Positions 38,456 to 54,897 of a stretch of DNA of 64,000 nt are shown one piece after another. Each line of letters begins with the position of its first letter. The stretch's first letter is position 1. Below the pieces are notes generated by a model. That model saw nothing but the letters and a program-made list of their open reading frames with translations, was not told where the DNA came from and made no database searches. Source of the stretch: Apus apus (lineage: Eukaryota > Chordata > Aves > Apodiformes > Apodidae). Location of the stretch: positions 616,001 to 680,000 of the forward strand of contig NC_067295.1 in assembly GCF_020740795.1 (NCBI RefSeq), given 5' to 3'. Position numbers and translations under genes: made by a program.

Positions 38456-39357
38456 CGCGGGGCTGACGCGTGGCCGTGGCCGCCCCAGGGACGGCCCCGC
38501 AGGGACCCCTGCGCACCCTGCAGCGGGAGCAGCCCGCGGGGCTGGCCTTCCCGGAGCCCCCGCAGCACAGTTCCAAGGACGCAGGAACGGGGCTCGGTGT
38601 CGAAGCCATCGCTGTTGGTACAAGAGCCCCTCCAGAAGGGGGTTCCCCCTCGCTCCCCCGCGCACCCGCAGCCCCGGGTCACGGGCTGTCCCAGACGCGG
38701 CGCTGCCGGCCGCGGCAGCGCTCTGCCCAGCCAGAGTCCGTCTTCCCAGGGCCAGCAGAGGTGGGGCGGGGAGCCCCGGTCACAGGATGCTTCAGAGGAC
38801 GGGAGGAGAAAGTGGCCAGATTGAGGGGATGTTAACAGTGCTGAGGGTTTGAAATCTTCAGTGGCGGCTTGGTTTTAGACCTTGGCAGAGGCCACCTTAA
38901 CAGAGACAATAAAAGAGGTTTTAATGAAGGCAGGAGGGTGGCTCAGCCTGCTGGAGGGAAGAGCAGGCCAGGCTGTGCTGTGACAAACCCCTGCATGCAC
39001 CACAGCCCTGCTGCTCCCGTGGCCTTGGGAAGGCACCGTGCCAGCCTCTCCAGCTGCCACCCCACTCCTCACACCCCTGAATGTGGCAGCTGCCCCTTCC
39101 CACCCCCTGCCACACCAGCAGCCTCAGGCTGCCCCACGCAGCCCATCCCCAAGCAATCCTGGTGGCACTGCTGTGTGGAGGGGGAACGGTGCAGGGACAC
39201 GAGGCACACAGCACACACAGCTTCCCTCACTTCCAGGGACAGCTGAGGGTGAGTGAGGGGGGTGAGGGCAGCACAGACACCTGAAGAGCAGACTGGCAGA
39301 AATCTTGCAATAAACCCCAAACATCTCAGGTCCTGTGACAGGGGAGGCCTCTTACAG
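38456..39357. other. Intergenic, PLK1 upstream
   Basis: GC-rich then average-composition DNA with no supported gene. A plus-strand AATAAA near 38907 and another near 39309 have no assigned transcript. Confidence 0.5.
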
Positions 39358-39370
39358 CCCCTCATTTCAA

Positions 39371-40099
39371 ATGGCTTCTGCAAGGGCAAGTCAGGTCATG
39401 GACAGACAACAGGAACAAGCATTTTTGGAAGATGTCATCAGGGAGCTGCCTGTAGTGCAAATGCAAGGGACACTTGATGCTTTTTCACTCAGGTACAAAA
39501 AGCAACAAGCCATGGCCTTTCCCCACGGCCTTTCCCACGGACACCCCCCAGGAGGGACACAGCAGCACCAGCCTGGATGCTGCAGCTTCAGCAGGAACAT
39601 CTCACCCTCTCATCCCATCTATGCTCCTGCTGTGAGGAGCTGGCTCCAGCTCCTTTGTACTTGTGCCAAAGGAGCCACGTCCTCTGGGATGGCTAGATCC
39701 AAACGTGGGGCATTCCCAGACACTGGAAGTCATGCTGCCAGATGTGCTGCAGCACCAAACAGGTGTCCCTGCTGGAGAGGACTTTTCAGCCACCCCGGTG
39801 GCTTTGGGATTCTCACTTCCGCACCAAGCATAAAGGCAAAGACACTCTGAGCCATCATAAAACAGCAACGCTGGAACCATGTGCGGGTGAAAGCCATCAC
39901 CTCAGAGGGAGAAAGAAGCTGTTTCACATTGTATGTCACTTTTTTAATGCACTGACTCCATAATCGTCAGGAACAGCCCATAACAATCACAGCACAAGAG
40001 TCTGGGGATCATGTGCCACAGCAGAACCCTTGCTCTAGGCTCAAGTTTGATTTGAAGAGTCACAACCTCAAGTCACTTGAACAGCTGAAGAGGCTTTAA
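39371..40099 (+). CDS. Candidate two-exon small protein gene, unidentified
   Basis: A plus-strand exon bounded by CTCTTACAG| (start 39358) and |GTACAA (end 39492) holds an ATG at 39371 and 40 codons with charged, protein-like composition (EQAFLEDVIRELPVVQMQG). A second block after TTGCTCTAG| (40039) joins in phase 2 and reads LKFDLKSHNLKSLEQLKRL before a TAA at 40097-40099. The joined product would be 60 aa, or the tail of a longer protein if upstream exons exist. I recognise no family. It lies between DCTN5 and PLK1, antisense to both, and its stop overlaps the likely DCTN5 poly(A) signal. This could be a real small gene, a remnant or chance. Confidence 0.22.
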
Positions 40100-40100
40100 T
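40095..40100 (-). terminator. DCTN5: Likely DCTN5 poly(A) signal (ATTAAA, minus strand)
   Basis: TTTAAT on the plus strand gives ATTAAA on the minus strand, about 1.3 kb after the DCTN5 stop codon at 41433. The intervening sequence (40101-41432) would be 3' UTR; no coding exon was seen in it. Confidence 0.45.
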
Positions 40101-41432
40101 TTATGTACAGTAAAAACACAAGCACAGCAGTCAGGGGTTCCACACTGATGAACAGTCGCTGCACAGCCGGGACTTGCTCGGCTGCTGCTGCTCGGGCTGG
40201 ATCAGCACTTTGCACTGCACAGGGCAGCTCAGGCCCGGGGCTGTGGGCTCACAGCCACACACCTACTGCAGAACTAACCTGTGTCCTGGCCCCAGCTGCT
40301 GCACCATGACAGGCAGGACCCCAGGTGAGAGCAGGATGATGCTGAGCTCTAATGTAACACACCCAGAGTGGGCAGTTTCGCTTTGGGCCATGGTCTGGTG
40401 CTGAGGCAGAGACACAGAGGGTCAGCTGGCTCCACCTTTCACAGAGCTGCTCCCAGCAGGAACTGTTCCTGCTCTATTCATGTCCAAAATGAAATGTTCA
40501 CTCTTTCCAAGAAGTCTGAATCTCCTTTTAAGTTTTATAAACAGAAAAGCACCAAAGAGCTTTCTGTAAATATACACACGGAGTAACAAGTGGGGACACT
40601 TGCAGCATTCTCTCATCCACCTCCTATCCCTGCTTTTAATTCCCCACTTCCTCCTGCACTGAATTCTGAGTGACTCAGTGATCCTCTGTCCAAAACCCTT
40701 TAGCACTTTAAGGTCTGTGGTGTTCAGGCAGCGGAACACACCTCAGCCATGAGCACCCTAACCCTGCTGGTGGGGGTAGCATGGGACTGATCACAGCACT
40801 GAGCTCTACTTGGAGAGCTCAGAGCTAAGAAAAGCCCTGTCAGCACAGGCAGGCTTCACTGTCAGCCACAAGTCCTAAAGAACCATCCTGGGATGATGAA
40901 GGATATCCTATCCCCACTGGAGAGAATCTCAGTCCACAGGCAGAAGAGGCCACACACCTCAGCACACAGGCCCACAGAGCAGCAAATTTCTTCTGGGAGG
41001 AAAGCAGTGGTTCTGAGGAACCCTGCTGGGTAACTGCCTGTGACACACCCCTCAGCACTTCTGCTCTAGGATGGAGACTGCCTCCAGCACCTGGACACCC
41101 GCTGGCTTTGGGCTGGAACAGAACTGCTGTGCCAGGCTCTGGCTGCAGCCAGGGGAGCCCCAGAGGGAAAGGCTTTCCTGCTCAGAACATGGAATGACAA
41201 GATTCAGACAGCATGGAATGAATGACATGCAAATGAGTGCACAAAGTGTAGCCAACACCACACAGCAGCATTCCCGAGGGACGGCTCGGCCAGGCCACTG
41301 GTGTGGAGAACAGCCTCAGGAGTGCTGGGAATGGTGGGGGCCCGTGCCCTGCTCTTGTGGACCAACACCCCTCTCCCAGCCCCGCAACACTCCTGCCTGC
41401 CTGCACTGCTCTGAAATGCAGCAAAGGGGCTA

Positions 41433-43657
<2,225 letters not shown>

Positions 43658-43788
43658 GGCGGCCCCTCCGCTTCCGCACCGGCCCCTCCCGCCTTCCGGC
43701 GCGGCCCTTCCCGCCGCTTCCGCCCGGTTGCCACGGACACGGGCCGCGCGCTTCCCGCCCGGAGCCGGCCGAGAGAGGAGCGGCCGCC
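43658..43788. promoter_or_regulatory. DCTN5/PALB2 bidirectional promoter
   Basis: 131 bp between divergent start codons, inside a CpG island spanning roughly 43100-44300. Several ETS-type CTTCCG boxes (for example CCTTCCGGCG at about 43692-43701) and a GTTGCCACGG stretch resembling an RFX half-site are visible. There is no TATA box. A YY1-like CCATGGCGGCC overlaps the DCTN5 start codon. Confidence 0.75.
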
Positions 43789-46700
43789 ATGGAGGGGCCG
43801 GGCGCGGGGGCCCTGAGCGGCGCCGAGAAGGAGAAGGTGCGGGCCGTGCGGGGCCGTGCGGGGCCGTGCGGGGCCGTGCGGGGGCCGTGCGGGGCCGGGC
43901 GGGGCCGGGCGGGGCCGTGCGGGGGCCGTGCGGGGCCGGGCGGGGGCCGGGCGGGGGCCGGCGCGGCGGTGCCAGCCCCAGCCCGGTGCGCTGTGTCTTG
44001 CAGCTGAGGGAGAAGCTGGCGCTGCTGCGGCGGGAGTACAGCGAGACCGTCAGCCGGCTGCGGGTGAGCGGGCCGGGCCGCGGGCGGGCCAGGCGGGGCT
44101 GAGGCGCCGGGAGGCCGGTCCCAGCCCCGCACCGTGTTGTGTCCGCAGCGGGCGCGGAGAGCCGAGCGAGCCCGGAGCCACGGCTGGGGCGGGACGGAGG
44201 GGGGAGGCCGGCGGCAACCGAGCCCCTCAGGTAAGAGCCGGGGGCCCTGCGGGCTGCCGTGCGCCTCCCCGGCCCCTGCCCTACCCCGGGTCCGGGCGGG
44301 TGGTTGCGGGGGCCCAGCCCAGCCACGGTTGCCCTCCGGTGCCCCACGGCCTGCCCCCCCCGGTGGTGCTGCCCCCCCCTCCGGTCCCCTCTCTGCAGCT
44401 GCTGCCACGTCCACAGCCTCCCACTCACACCCGGCCCTTCCCACGCTGCAGAGTCGGGATCTGCAGTAACATCTCTCTCCTCACCAGGTTTCAGTGCTCT
44501 CTGACCCCAGCTGTCTGATCCCACTCTTTCCCTCCTAACAAAGTTATCTCATTTTACTGTGTGATGTTTTTCTTGGGAGTACTTTACACAAATGACGTTT
44601 TTTTCCCACAGGTTCTAGAGATAACTTGTCTCCTAGTGCTGACAAACATGAAACCTCTCAACTACAGACTAAACCCAGCTTGGATCTTGACACAGAGAAG
44701 AAAACATCTGTCAGATGTGAACATGTCCCTGAATTCTTCAGTAAGGAGGGTGACCAGCAGGACAGCTCTGGGGCAGGGAGCACACAGGACAGCCAGGAAG
44801 GCCTCTGCTGTGGAAGTGTCAGACCTGCCCCTGAGGGGAAAAAACCCCAAACCTCCAGGAGCCTGATGAAGCTGAGGAGACGGACGAAGGCTCCGGTATT
44901 GGAAGAAAGGGAATCTGTGTGTGATGTGCATCTAACCAAGGCTGATGGAATGGTGACAACTGCCCGTGCAGAGGAGCTTCGGTCTCCTGTCTTCAGGCGG
45001 AGCAGCCTCTTGGACACTGAGCAAAATGCCCAGACAGCACCAAGAGCAGCACTTGTGTGGAGAGAAGACAACAGGTTGACTCCTCCTGATGCAGCATTTG
45101 GAGTTGTACAAGGGGTGCTTGAGGACAGTGTCCTTCCAGCAGTGCCTGAGCTGTCCCCGTGTGCCCTGAGGGACAGCAGCTGTGTCTGGCAGCCCAAGTC
45201 CCCAGGTGCTGCAGCCATGTCTGATAACCCTGGGCCTGCACAGCTGTGTTTAGAGAACAGTGACTCTGTTTTACTGGACACCAGTGGCAATGGAGGAAAA
45301 GAATCCCCCAGGATAACACAACAAGTGGATGGGGAGAGTGTGTGTGAAGATCAGGGAGAATTACGCAGGCTCCTGGATTTCATGTCAGAAAATGAAGTAT
45401 TGCCTGCTGATGGAATTAACACTGAAACTAATGAGGGCAAAAGCTGTGAAGGAAATCAAAGTGATACTAATTCCTTTCCTGCAGATCTTGCTCTGGGAAG
45501 TGTTGAAGAACTGATGGAGAATCAACAGCTTGAAACTCAGTCAAGACTTTCTCCTCCAGAAAAGGTGACAGCTCCCGAAAGTGCACTGAACTCTTGCACC
45601 ATGGTTGAAGGGCTTCTCTTCCCAGTGGAATACTATGTCAGGACAACTCGGCGCATGTCTAACTGCCAGAGGAAAGTGGACCTTGAAGCTGTGATTCTCA
45701 GCCAGCTGGGCAGAAGCAAGAAAGGCCAGCGAAGTAAGTGCAAGCAGAAAGATGCAAATTCAGATCGGTCCTCCCAAGAAATAGCTGAGAATGGTTTGGA
45801 GTCAGGAGTCATGCCCTTCCCTTTTCTTGGTGCAGAAAATGATGCAAGCAGTCCTCAGCAATCTCCTCCTGCATCCAGCAGCAGCAGCACGTCGCTTGGA
45901 TCGGTTTCTCAAAGCAGCATCACCAGCACAAGGCGAGACCTGAGGCGACGGCAGCGGAGACGGAAGGGAAGAGGGTCTGGCTGCACCCCTGGGCAGTGGG
46001 GCTCACAGGAGCTGGGATTGAGCTCGGGGCTCATGGTGCCAGGGCAAAGCAGTTGTCCCCTGTCAAATGTGTGTCAGGGTGAAAAGGAAAGCTGTGATCT
46101 TGGAAAAGCACCTTCAGATGAGAGCAGGTTGTCTGCTGCTGCAGCCCTTGGGTCTGGGAAGACCAACGTGCCCAGCGCCGTCCAGCCAGCGAGTGCGAGT
46201 CCTGCTCCTGGGGGAAGCCAAGTGCTTGGCAAATGCCCAAAGACTCTGCTAGAGCAGGCTCAAAATCCTCTTCAGAGCAGTCATTCTCTGACCCCAGGGA
46301 ATGAAGCTTTACCTGGCCATGTAGGAGATCTGGAAGCCAACTTACACGCCGAGAACCAGCCCGTGCACGGAGCCCACAGGGATGAGCAGCTCCCAGTGAT
46401 CAACGTCCCTCTGCGCCGCTCCCGGCGCTCTGCACGGCACAGGGACAGCCCAGCCTCCCCAGGGCCTGCAGCCTCCCCAGGGCCTGCAGCCTCCCCAGGG
46501 CCTGCAGCCTCCCCAGGTACTGCAGCCTCCCCAGGTACTGCAGCCTCCCCAGGGCCTGCAGCCTCCCCAGGGCCTGCAGCCTCCCCAGGGACTGCAGCCT
46601 CCCCAGGTACTGCAGCCTCCCCAGGTACTGCAGCCCAGGAGCCAGGCAGGGACAGTCCAGTGAGCAAGTGCACTGCTGCTCACACTCTGCTGTATTTTTT

Positions 46701-49700
46701 TAATTCAAGAAAATACTATTTGTTTTTTAAATAAGAGACCTTTTTTAAAACTACAGATCATTGTGGCAGTGATATTTTAGCTGCAGGCTTGATACTGAGC
46801 AACTGCAGAGTGTAATGTCTTTCCAGAAAAGTGCCACTTCTGTGTGTTCAAAAGGAAATAGCTTCTTTTTTTTTTAATTAGAGTGGTGCTCTGGATGAGA
46901 GGTTCTGAAGCAGCTGGTTGCTGGGGATTTTATTATGTGACTTTCTCATATTGTTGTGTTTTTCTTTGTCTAGATGAGAGCAAAAGAGGACGTAGCCATC
47001 CAGCAGCTTCTGAGGGTCCTGCTTCTCCTGGCCTCCCTGCCACAGACCTCAATACCTGCAGCTCTCGCCTCCCCTTCCGCAGCCTGCAGTGGCTGGCCCC
47101 CACTCTGGGTGTCAGAGACTTTCACCTGCCTGATGAGGAATTTGGACCACTAAAACTTGAGAAATTGGCATCTTCCCCTGTGAATGACTTGGAAGTTTTT
47201 GTTCCCAGTGTGTTTGGAGATGATGCCGCTTCAGAGGACGAACCAGATGCACAAATGGATCCAGAAGGGAAAAGGCTCACAAGTAATTTGCTTTTGCCCT
47301 TGAGAACTAGATGGCCCAAGTTACCTCATGGAGAAAGCCCAGCTTCCAAGAGGGAACTTCCCACCCGTGAATTGCTCTTTACGCCCATGGGGAGTGTCCT
47401 AGCTGCTGCTCCCCTTCAGCCCGAGTCCCAGATTTCTGAGCCTATTTTCCCTGTAGTGGGTGCAACCCCTGCTGTTCCACCCTCAGGACACAGTGAGCTC
47501 TGTCCTTCCCCACAGCCCAGCCTGCCTTTCTCCCAGGAAGCATCTGTCCCAGCCCTGCAGGATAGGGAATGCAAAGCCTCTGCCCTTCCACAGCACTGGG
47601 ACAGCTGTGGGGCAGGATCTGCTAGAGGAGAGGAGAAACAACATCCAACATCGCCTTTAGAAGCTGAAGGAGGTCCCAGTAATCAACCTTCTGAAGCTGT
47701 GGCCTTGGAGAAGCACCAGCAGTCAGAGAGCAAAGAGCAGAGATCCTGCAGAGCCTCCCCTGAGCAGGTATCAAGCTGGTTCCTTCACCAAGGCTACTAA
47801 ACCATGGGTTGTGGGCGAGTCCTCTTTTGCAGGGTCTTACCTGACTTCAGGGAAAGACCTCTTTGCATGCCAGCCCTGAAGGCTGCCTGTTAGCTGACTT
47901 GGTGAATGTTGGTTTTCATCTGCTGCCACAGGTCTTTTGACCTCAAGAGCAAATTCTTTAAAATCCTGCTTGATTAAAACTGGAGGTGTGGGTTTTGATG
48001 CTGGTTGCAGGATATGTGTTTGAAATGGGAATGTGAACAAAAAGTTGCTGGTACCCACATAGTGTGAGTTAAAGAAAATTTCCAGCTAAGATTTGGTAAA
48101 GGAGATTAAGTGACTCACATGTGGAACGGGTGCTGAGAGAATGACTGTGCTCTGAAGGCTGAGATGGAGGGTGGTGGTAAAAGACAATTTTCAGGTGAAA
48201 CCAGGAAATAACCTGCCTGGGATCTCTTTGTTTTTCAAAGACATGCAAGAACAAAGAGGTGCTCCTATCATAGCTCTCCAACAGATGCATGCAGAGTGAA
48301 TTCTTGCCTTGTTCTTGCAGGTGCTGAGTGTAATTTCAAAGTTGAATTATCCTTATTCTTTACTTGTTTGTGCAGAAAACAGCTGGAGCAGGACAGTTGA
48401 CTCCAGCACTGCTTGATGGCCTGAGAGAGGAGAGCTTGCAGCTTGTATCAAAGCTAAAGGTGGGACAACATGGGGTAACTGTTTACTGAGTCAGTGGCAG
48501 TTCTCTGGTACCAAGTTAAACGAAAGCGTCATTCACAATGCAGAACAGTTAGTGCTGTCTAATTTGATCAGTGCTGCCTTCACTTGGGGTGAGCCATGCT
48601 GGAAGGTTAGGTTGCTCTGTCTCCTTTCGACTGGTAAAGGATTTCAGTGGTTGTTTCTGAACAAGTGCCTAAACACATGCAGATGTCTTAACAAACAGAA
48701 CTGCTGCATTTTTCTTTAGCCCCAGGGAAGATGATCTCAGCCCTGTACCCCTGTTGCCTGGGTACATTGCCGTGGCTCCTGCCACCCCTTCAGGCACTAA
48801 TTAAAGGAGCAGATGGTGTGAGGGTCCCACACTGCCCAGTGCACCTGTAGGTGGTCACACCTTCTGGCATGCAGCCCCCATCACATACCAATGTATTTGC
48901 AGCTCTGGGGTGAAAGGTTCTCCTTGGTGCTTCCCTGGTACTTCACTGAAAACTAAATATGATGAGCCTTATGCTTCAGCCTCCAGTTCTCATCACACTG
49001 AACATCAAGTGTTTTTCTCAGGCTGAACCTCCATGTTAGATAACTATGTCAGAAGAAAACCAGCACTGTTGTTTTGGGACAGGATTCCTCAAGCTCCTGT
49101 GCTGTGGACGTGAGCACAATGTGGTGGGGAGCAGCTGGCAGCAAGGAGCTGTGTGTGGTGACAGCCTGTGAGAGTTCTGTCTCCCTGTGGAAACCTCTGG
49201 CATCTGACCACTGGGAAAAGCTCCACACTTGGCAGCTTGGAGAGGTATGAACACCATCCTTATTTCTAGAATTTAGGGCAACTTTCATGTCCCAGTGTGT
49301 TAGTTTCCAAGATACAGGGATTTTACAGTCAGATACAAAGTTAGTTCTTTAGGTGTCATAAATTTTTCATGCCATCAGACAACAGAGGAGAATGATCTAT
49401 CTGCACTGCTGATGGAGGAGGCCAGTAGCTTGTATGGTTGCATGTTATCTGCTGGAATCCATATAATTTGACTTGAAACACTCTGGAAAATGGGAAAAAA
49501 TTCAAGGGATATTGTGAGTGACAATAAATTCTTCTTTTGGCATCCTAGATTCCTGTAATCCAGATTGTTCCTCTGCCAGACACCTGCAATCTCATGTGTG
49601 TAGCACTAGGAGACCTGGAGATTGGAGAAATAAGGTGGTGTATTTGTTTCTTACTAGTGCTTTGCACACAGAATAGCTGCAGCTTGACTCTCTTGAGTAG

Positions 49701-52493
49701 TGGCTGAAATTATCTCTTATTAATGTATCACTTTCTCAGTTGCTTTAACAGTTGGAAAATATGGAAGGGATTTCTAAAAATCTACTATAAAGACTTGTTA
49801 TTCACCCCAGGAGGTGCCAGATTGGTTAAACACAGGCATATTTTTAGATGCTGTGGCATGTTTGAATGATGCTTCCTTCTGTCCTTACATGTACTTTTCT
49901 CTTAATTTAGGCTTTTGCTTTATTCTACTGAGAATGACTCATTCAAGCAATCACTAGTAAAAGCTGGAAATATAAAAGCTGTTCTTGGGCTACAGGAGAG
50001 GAGGCTGGTCAGCAGCTGCAGGACTGGGCAAGAACAGCAAGTGGAAATGGTATCTCTTGCAGAGACGGGAAGGTGAGTCTGCTGGTTTTTGGGGGGTCTC
50101 TGTGGCAGGTGGAAGAAAGGTATGGAAACAGCTCTGGGTTCCTCTCCTTTCTGGAGGTGTGCTGGGTGCAGAGCACACGTATTATTTTGTCATTATTTTT
50201 CTCACGTGCTAATCTGCTGTTCAGGAACAAGGATGGACAGACTTTGATGCCCCCTGAAGAAACGGTTTTAGCTTTTGCTGAAGTAGAAGGAATGAGAGAG
50301 GCCTTGGTTGGCACCACTGCAGTGAACAGCATCGTTGTTTGGTCAGTGTTTCCTTTGCAGTTCAGGGAGTTGACTTGCAGGTGTTTGCTGTGGCTGTACA
50401 GATGGTACACAGGGGTGCTGGGGGGCAGCTGGTTTGCCTGTGAAGGGGTGATTGTCAAAGGGTAACTTCTGTACAGTTGGAATGAACTCGGCTGCTGCAA
50501 CCCCTCTTCTTGCCTTTGCATCACGTTGGTTGCATCTCCTCCTGTGGCCTCTTGTCTTAGTTTATGTGAAACCAATAATGTCTCTGTCTTGCATAGCAGT
50601 GTAGCAGTGGTTAGGAAAGAAGAGCTAGAAGGTGGAAACTCATTCAGGTTTTGTTTTCACCAAGTGCAGGAATTTGAAGACAGGCCAGCTGCTGAAGAAG
50701 ATGCACATTGGCTGTTCCTACCTGGCTTCCATCTGCCACCGGGCGTACTCCGACTCGGTAGGTAGGAGAGAACCCAGGTGAAGGGGTATTGGTTGCAGGT
50801 ACCCCAGGGTATCAACTGCTTGGAGCCAAGATTCATACTAATGAGGCTTTCCCACTTCCTTTCGTCCGTGCTGTGACTGCAGATGGATTTTTGCAGTTTA
50901 TCAGGGATTTGATTGTTTTCAGGGAGCCTTTTGCCTTTTGGAACAAGAATGTCTTGTCTGATAATGATGGCTCCAAAGAGTCTGACTCTCTGGAGACTTC
51001 CTCAGTGCCCCAGGGCTCCCCGTGCTGGCCTGTGGCTGTTCTGAGACCTGCTGTTGTCACCTGTGCTGGTTTGCAGGGAATTCTTGTTAAATTTTAAGCT
51101 CCTAGGGATTAAAATGGGGCCCAGAAATTTTACTTTAAATGTCACCTCATCCTAATGCAAGTTTAACTTTTTCAGACAGAAAGTTTAGTGCATAAATCCG
51201 TGGGGTCACTGTGCTGTCATCCTACTGCATTGCATCAGCCCTTATCAGTCAGCAGCTGCTTTGGGTTTTATCTAATTTGATAAGGAAAGTAAACCATTTC
51301 TGTTTTATTTAGTAAAAATAATGCATCACTGTCCACGGGGCTCTGATTATAGACAGAATGTAGCAATTAATTTTTGGAAAATTCCTTGGGTTTTTCCCCG
51401 CTTGCTGTTGATTTTAGTGATGTCTTTTTCCTCTCTGCCCCAGGGCCTCCTGTTTGTTGTGTTAAGCCATCCCCACGCCAAAGAGAGCGAGTCCTGTGGA
51501 AGCCCCGCGTTCCGGCTGGTGGCGTTCAACCCCCGCACGGCCCGCGGCGCGGGGGTGCTGTGCTCCTCCCTCCCGCCGGGACAGGCTGGAAGGCAAGGAC
51601 CGGGACTCCCTGTGGCTGCGGGACTCCTCCGGGGTGGGCCGGGGGGACCCCTGAGCGCGCTGAGCAGCGCTGCTGGCCGGGACCCAGCTGCCATCTCCCG
51701 GCGACAAGGGGGCTGCATCCGCCGCTGCCGCGGGCCCCGTGCGCGGGCCGGGATGGGGCGAGGCCGTTTCCTGGCGGCTTCCTGCCCAGCCTGTGCCCTG
51801 ACCTCCCGCTCGGGCCTGCCCTGCTCCCCCCGCGCGGCAGTGGAAACGCTGTAACGGGGGGAACATCAGGCAACACCCCCGGGGAACGCGCCAGGAGCCT
51901 TTGTGCTGGTCAGAGTGCCTGGGGGGGTCAGGGAAGCTTAGCAGCTCTGCAGCCAGATGACCTTTTCCTTCCCATCGCTTGTGTTTTGAAGACTAAGCTG
52001 TTTGGGGCTCAGTCTTGCCATGTGCTCCCACCCCTCGTCGTCCTTCCTGTGTGCACAAGTGTCAGTGGGTTGAGGTCTTGGCTGACTGAGCAATTTTCAA
52101 GTGTGTGCCGAGGCTGTGGAAGGACTGTCCTGACATCCTTTGTTCTCAGGTGCACTGAGAACAGTTACAACTTAACTAGTTAAAAACTAGATAATTGTAA
52201 AACGTGGTGTGATAGCGTTGTGACAAGCATGGCAGAGCTGTCCCCCTCTGTGTCTCCGCAGGTACCTGGAGGGTGACGTGCAGGACACCTCTGCCGTGGC
52301 CGTGCTGACCTCGGGAGCCATCGCGGTGTGGGACCTGCTGCTGGGGCACTGCACGGCCCTGCTGCCCCCGGGGCCCCAGGGCAGCTGGGCACTGGCCCGC
52401 TGGGCCACCAGCAGTGCCTGCCTGCTGGCCGGGCAGCGGGACGGGACTGTCTGCCTGTACCGGTACCGGCAGCCCCAGCCGGGGGCGGCCTGA
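43789..52493 (+). CDS. PALB2: Partner and localizer of BRCA2
   Basis: Bridges BRCA1 and BRCA2/RAD51 at double-strand breaks. Thirteen coding exons: 43789-43836, 44004-44063, 44149-44230, 44612-46624 (donor alternatives, see repeat), 46974-47767, 48376-48459, 49083-49244, 49549-49634, 49911-50072, 50225-50341, 50670-50757, 51444-51592, 52262-52493. With the last donor the product is 1358 aa, longer than human (1186). Coiled coil near residues 11-45 ([19 protein letters not shown]) for BRCA1 binding. ChAM motif near 394-420 ([21 protein letters not shown]). MRG15-binding segment around 770-800 ([17 protein letters not shown]). C-terminal WD40 propeller from about 1028, including [15 protein letters not shown]. 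Exon 12 uses a GC donor. The central region is poorly conserved, as usual for the family. Confidence 0.96.
43837..43970 (+). repeat. GC-rich minisatellite in PALB2 intron 1
   Basis: About a dozen copies of a 10-12 bp unit, GTGCGGGGCC and its variants GGGCGGGGCC and GTGCGGGGGCC, fill most of the 167-bp intron 1. The G-run periodicity gives strong G-quadruplex potential on the coding strand, immediately after the first exon. Confidence 0.9.
46451..46630 (+). repeat. PALB2: 18-bp coding VNTR at the 3' end of PALB2 exon 4
   Basis: Ten in-frame copies of an 18-bp unit (CAGCCTCCCCAGGGCCTG or its GGTACTG/GGACTG variants) encoding Ala-Ala-Ser-Pro-Gly-Pro or -Thr. Four units read CCAG|GTACTG, giving potential splice donors at 46517, 46535, 46607 and 46625. 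All are phase 1, the phase required by exon 5 (CCA G|AT GAG AGC). Exon 4 therefore appears to end inside the repeat, with length set by which copy is used. Confidence 0.88.
51593..51594 (+). other. PALB2: Non-canonical GC splice donor, PALB2 intron 12
   Basis: Exon 12 ends GCTGGAAG and the intron begins GCAAGG. Phase 2 joins to G|TACCTGGAGG in exon 13, restoring QAGRYLEGDV, which parallels human QAGRFLEGDV. No GT donor in the right phase is nearby. AG|GCAAG is the usual context of GC-AG introns. Confidence 0.85.
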
Positions 52494-52598
52494 CGAGGGT
52501 CTGCAGCACCCGTGGGGCCTGGGGGGCAGCGGGGCTGCTGGTAGCTGGCTCTGCGGGGCTGGGCAGGCGCTGCCGGGTGCTCTGGTGTGTGCAGGGAC

Positions 52599-54897
<2,299 letters not shown>

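Noticed and set aside
38869-39246. Plus-strand open frame beginning at 38869
   Set aside because: A TTTTAG acceptor-like site precedes protein-like codons, but the phase does not join the exon at 39358 and the frame soon becomes low-quality.
46660-46661. GTGAGC donor after the PALB2 VNTR
   Set aside because: A good consensus, but it leaves phase 0, while exon 5 needs phase 1; joining would give an early stop.
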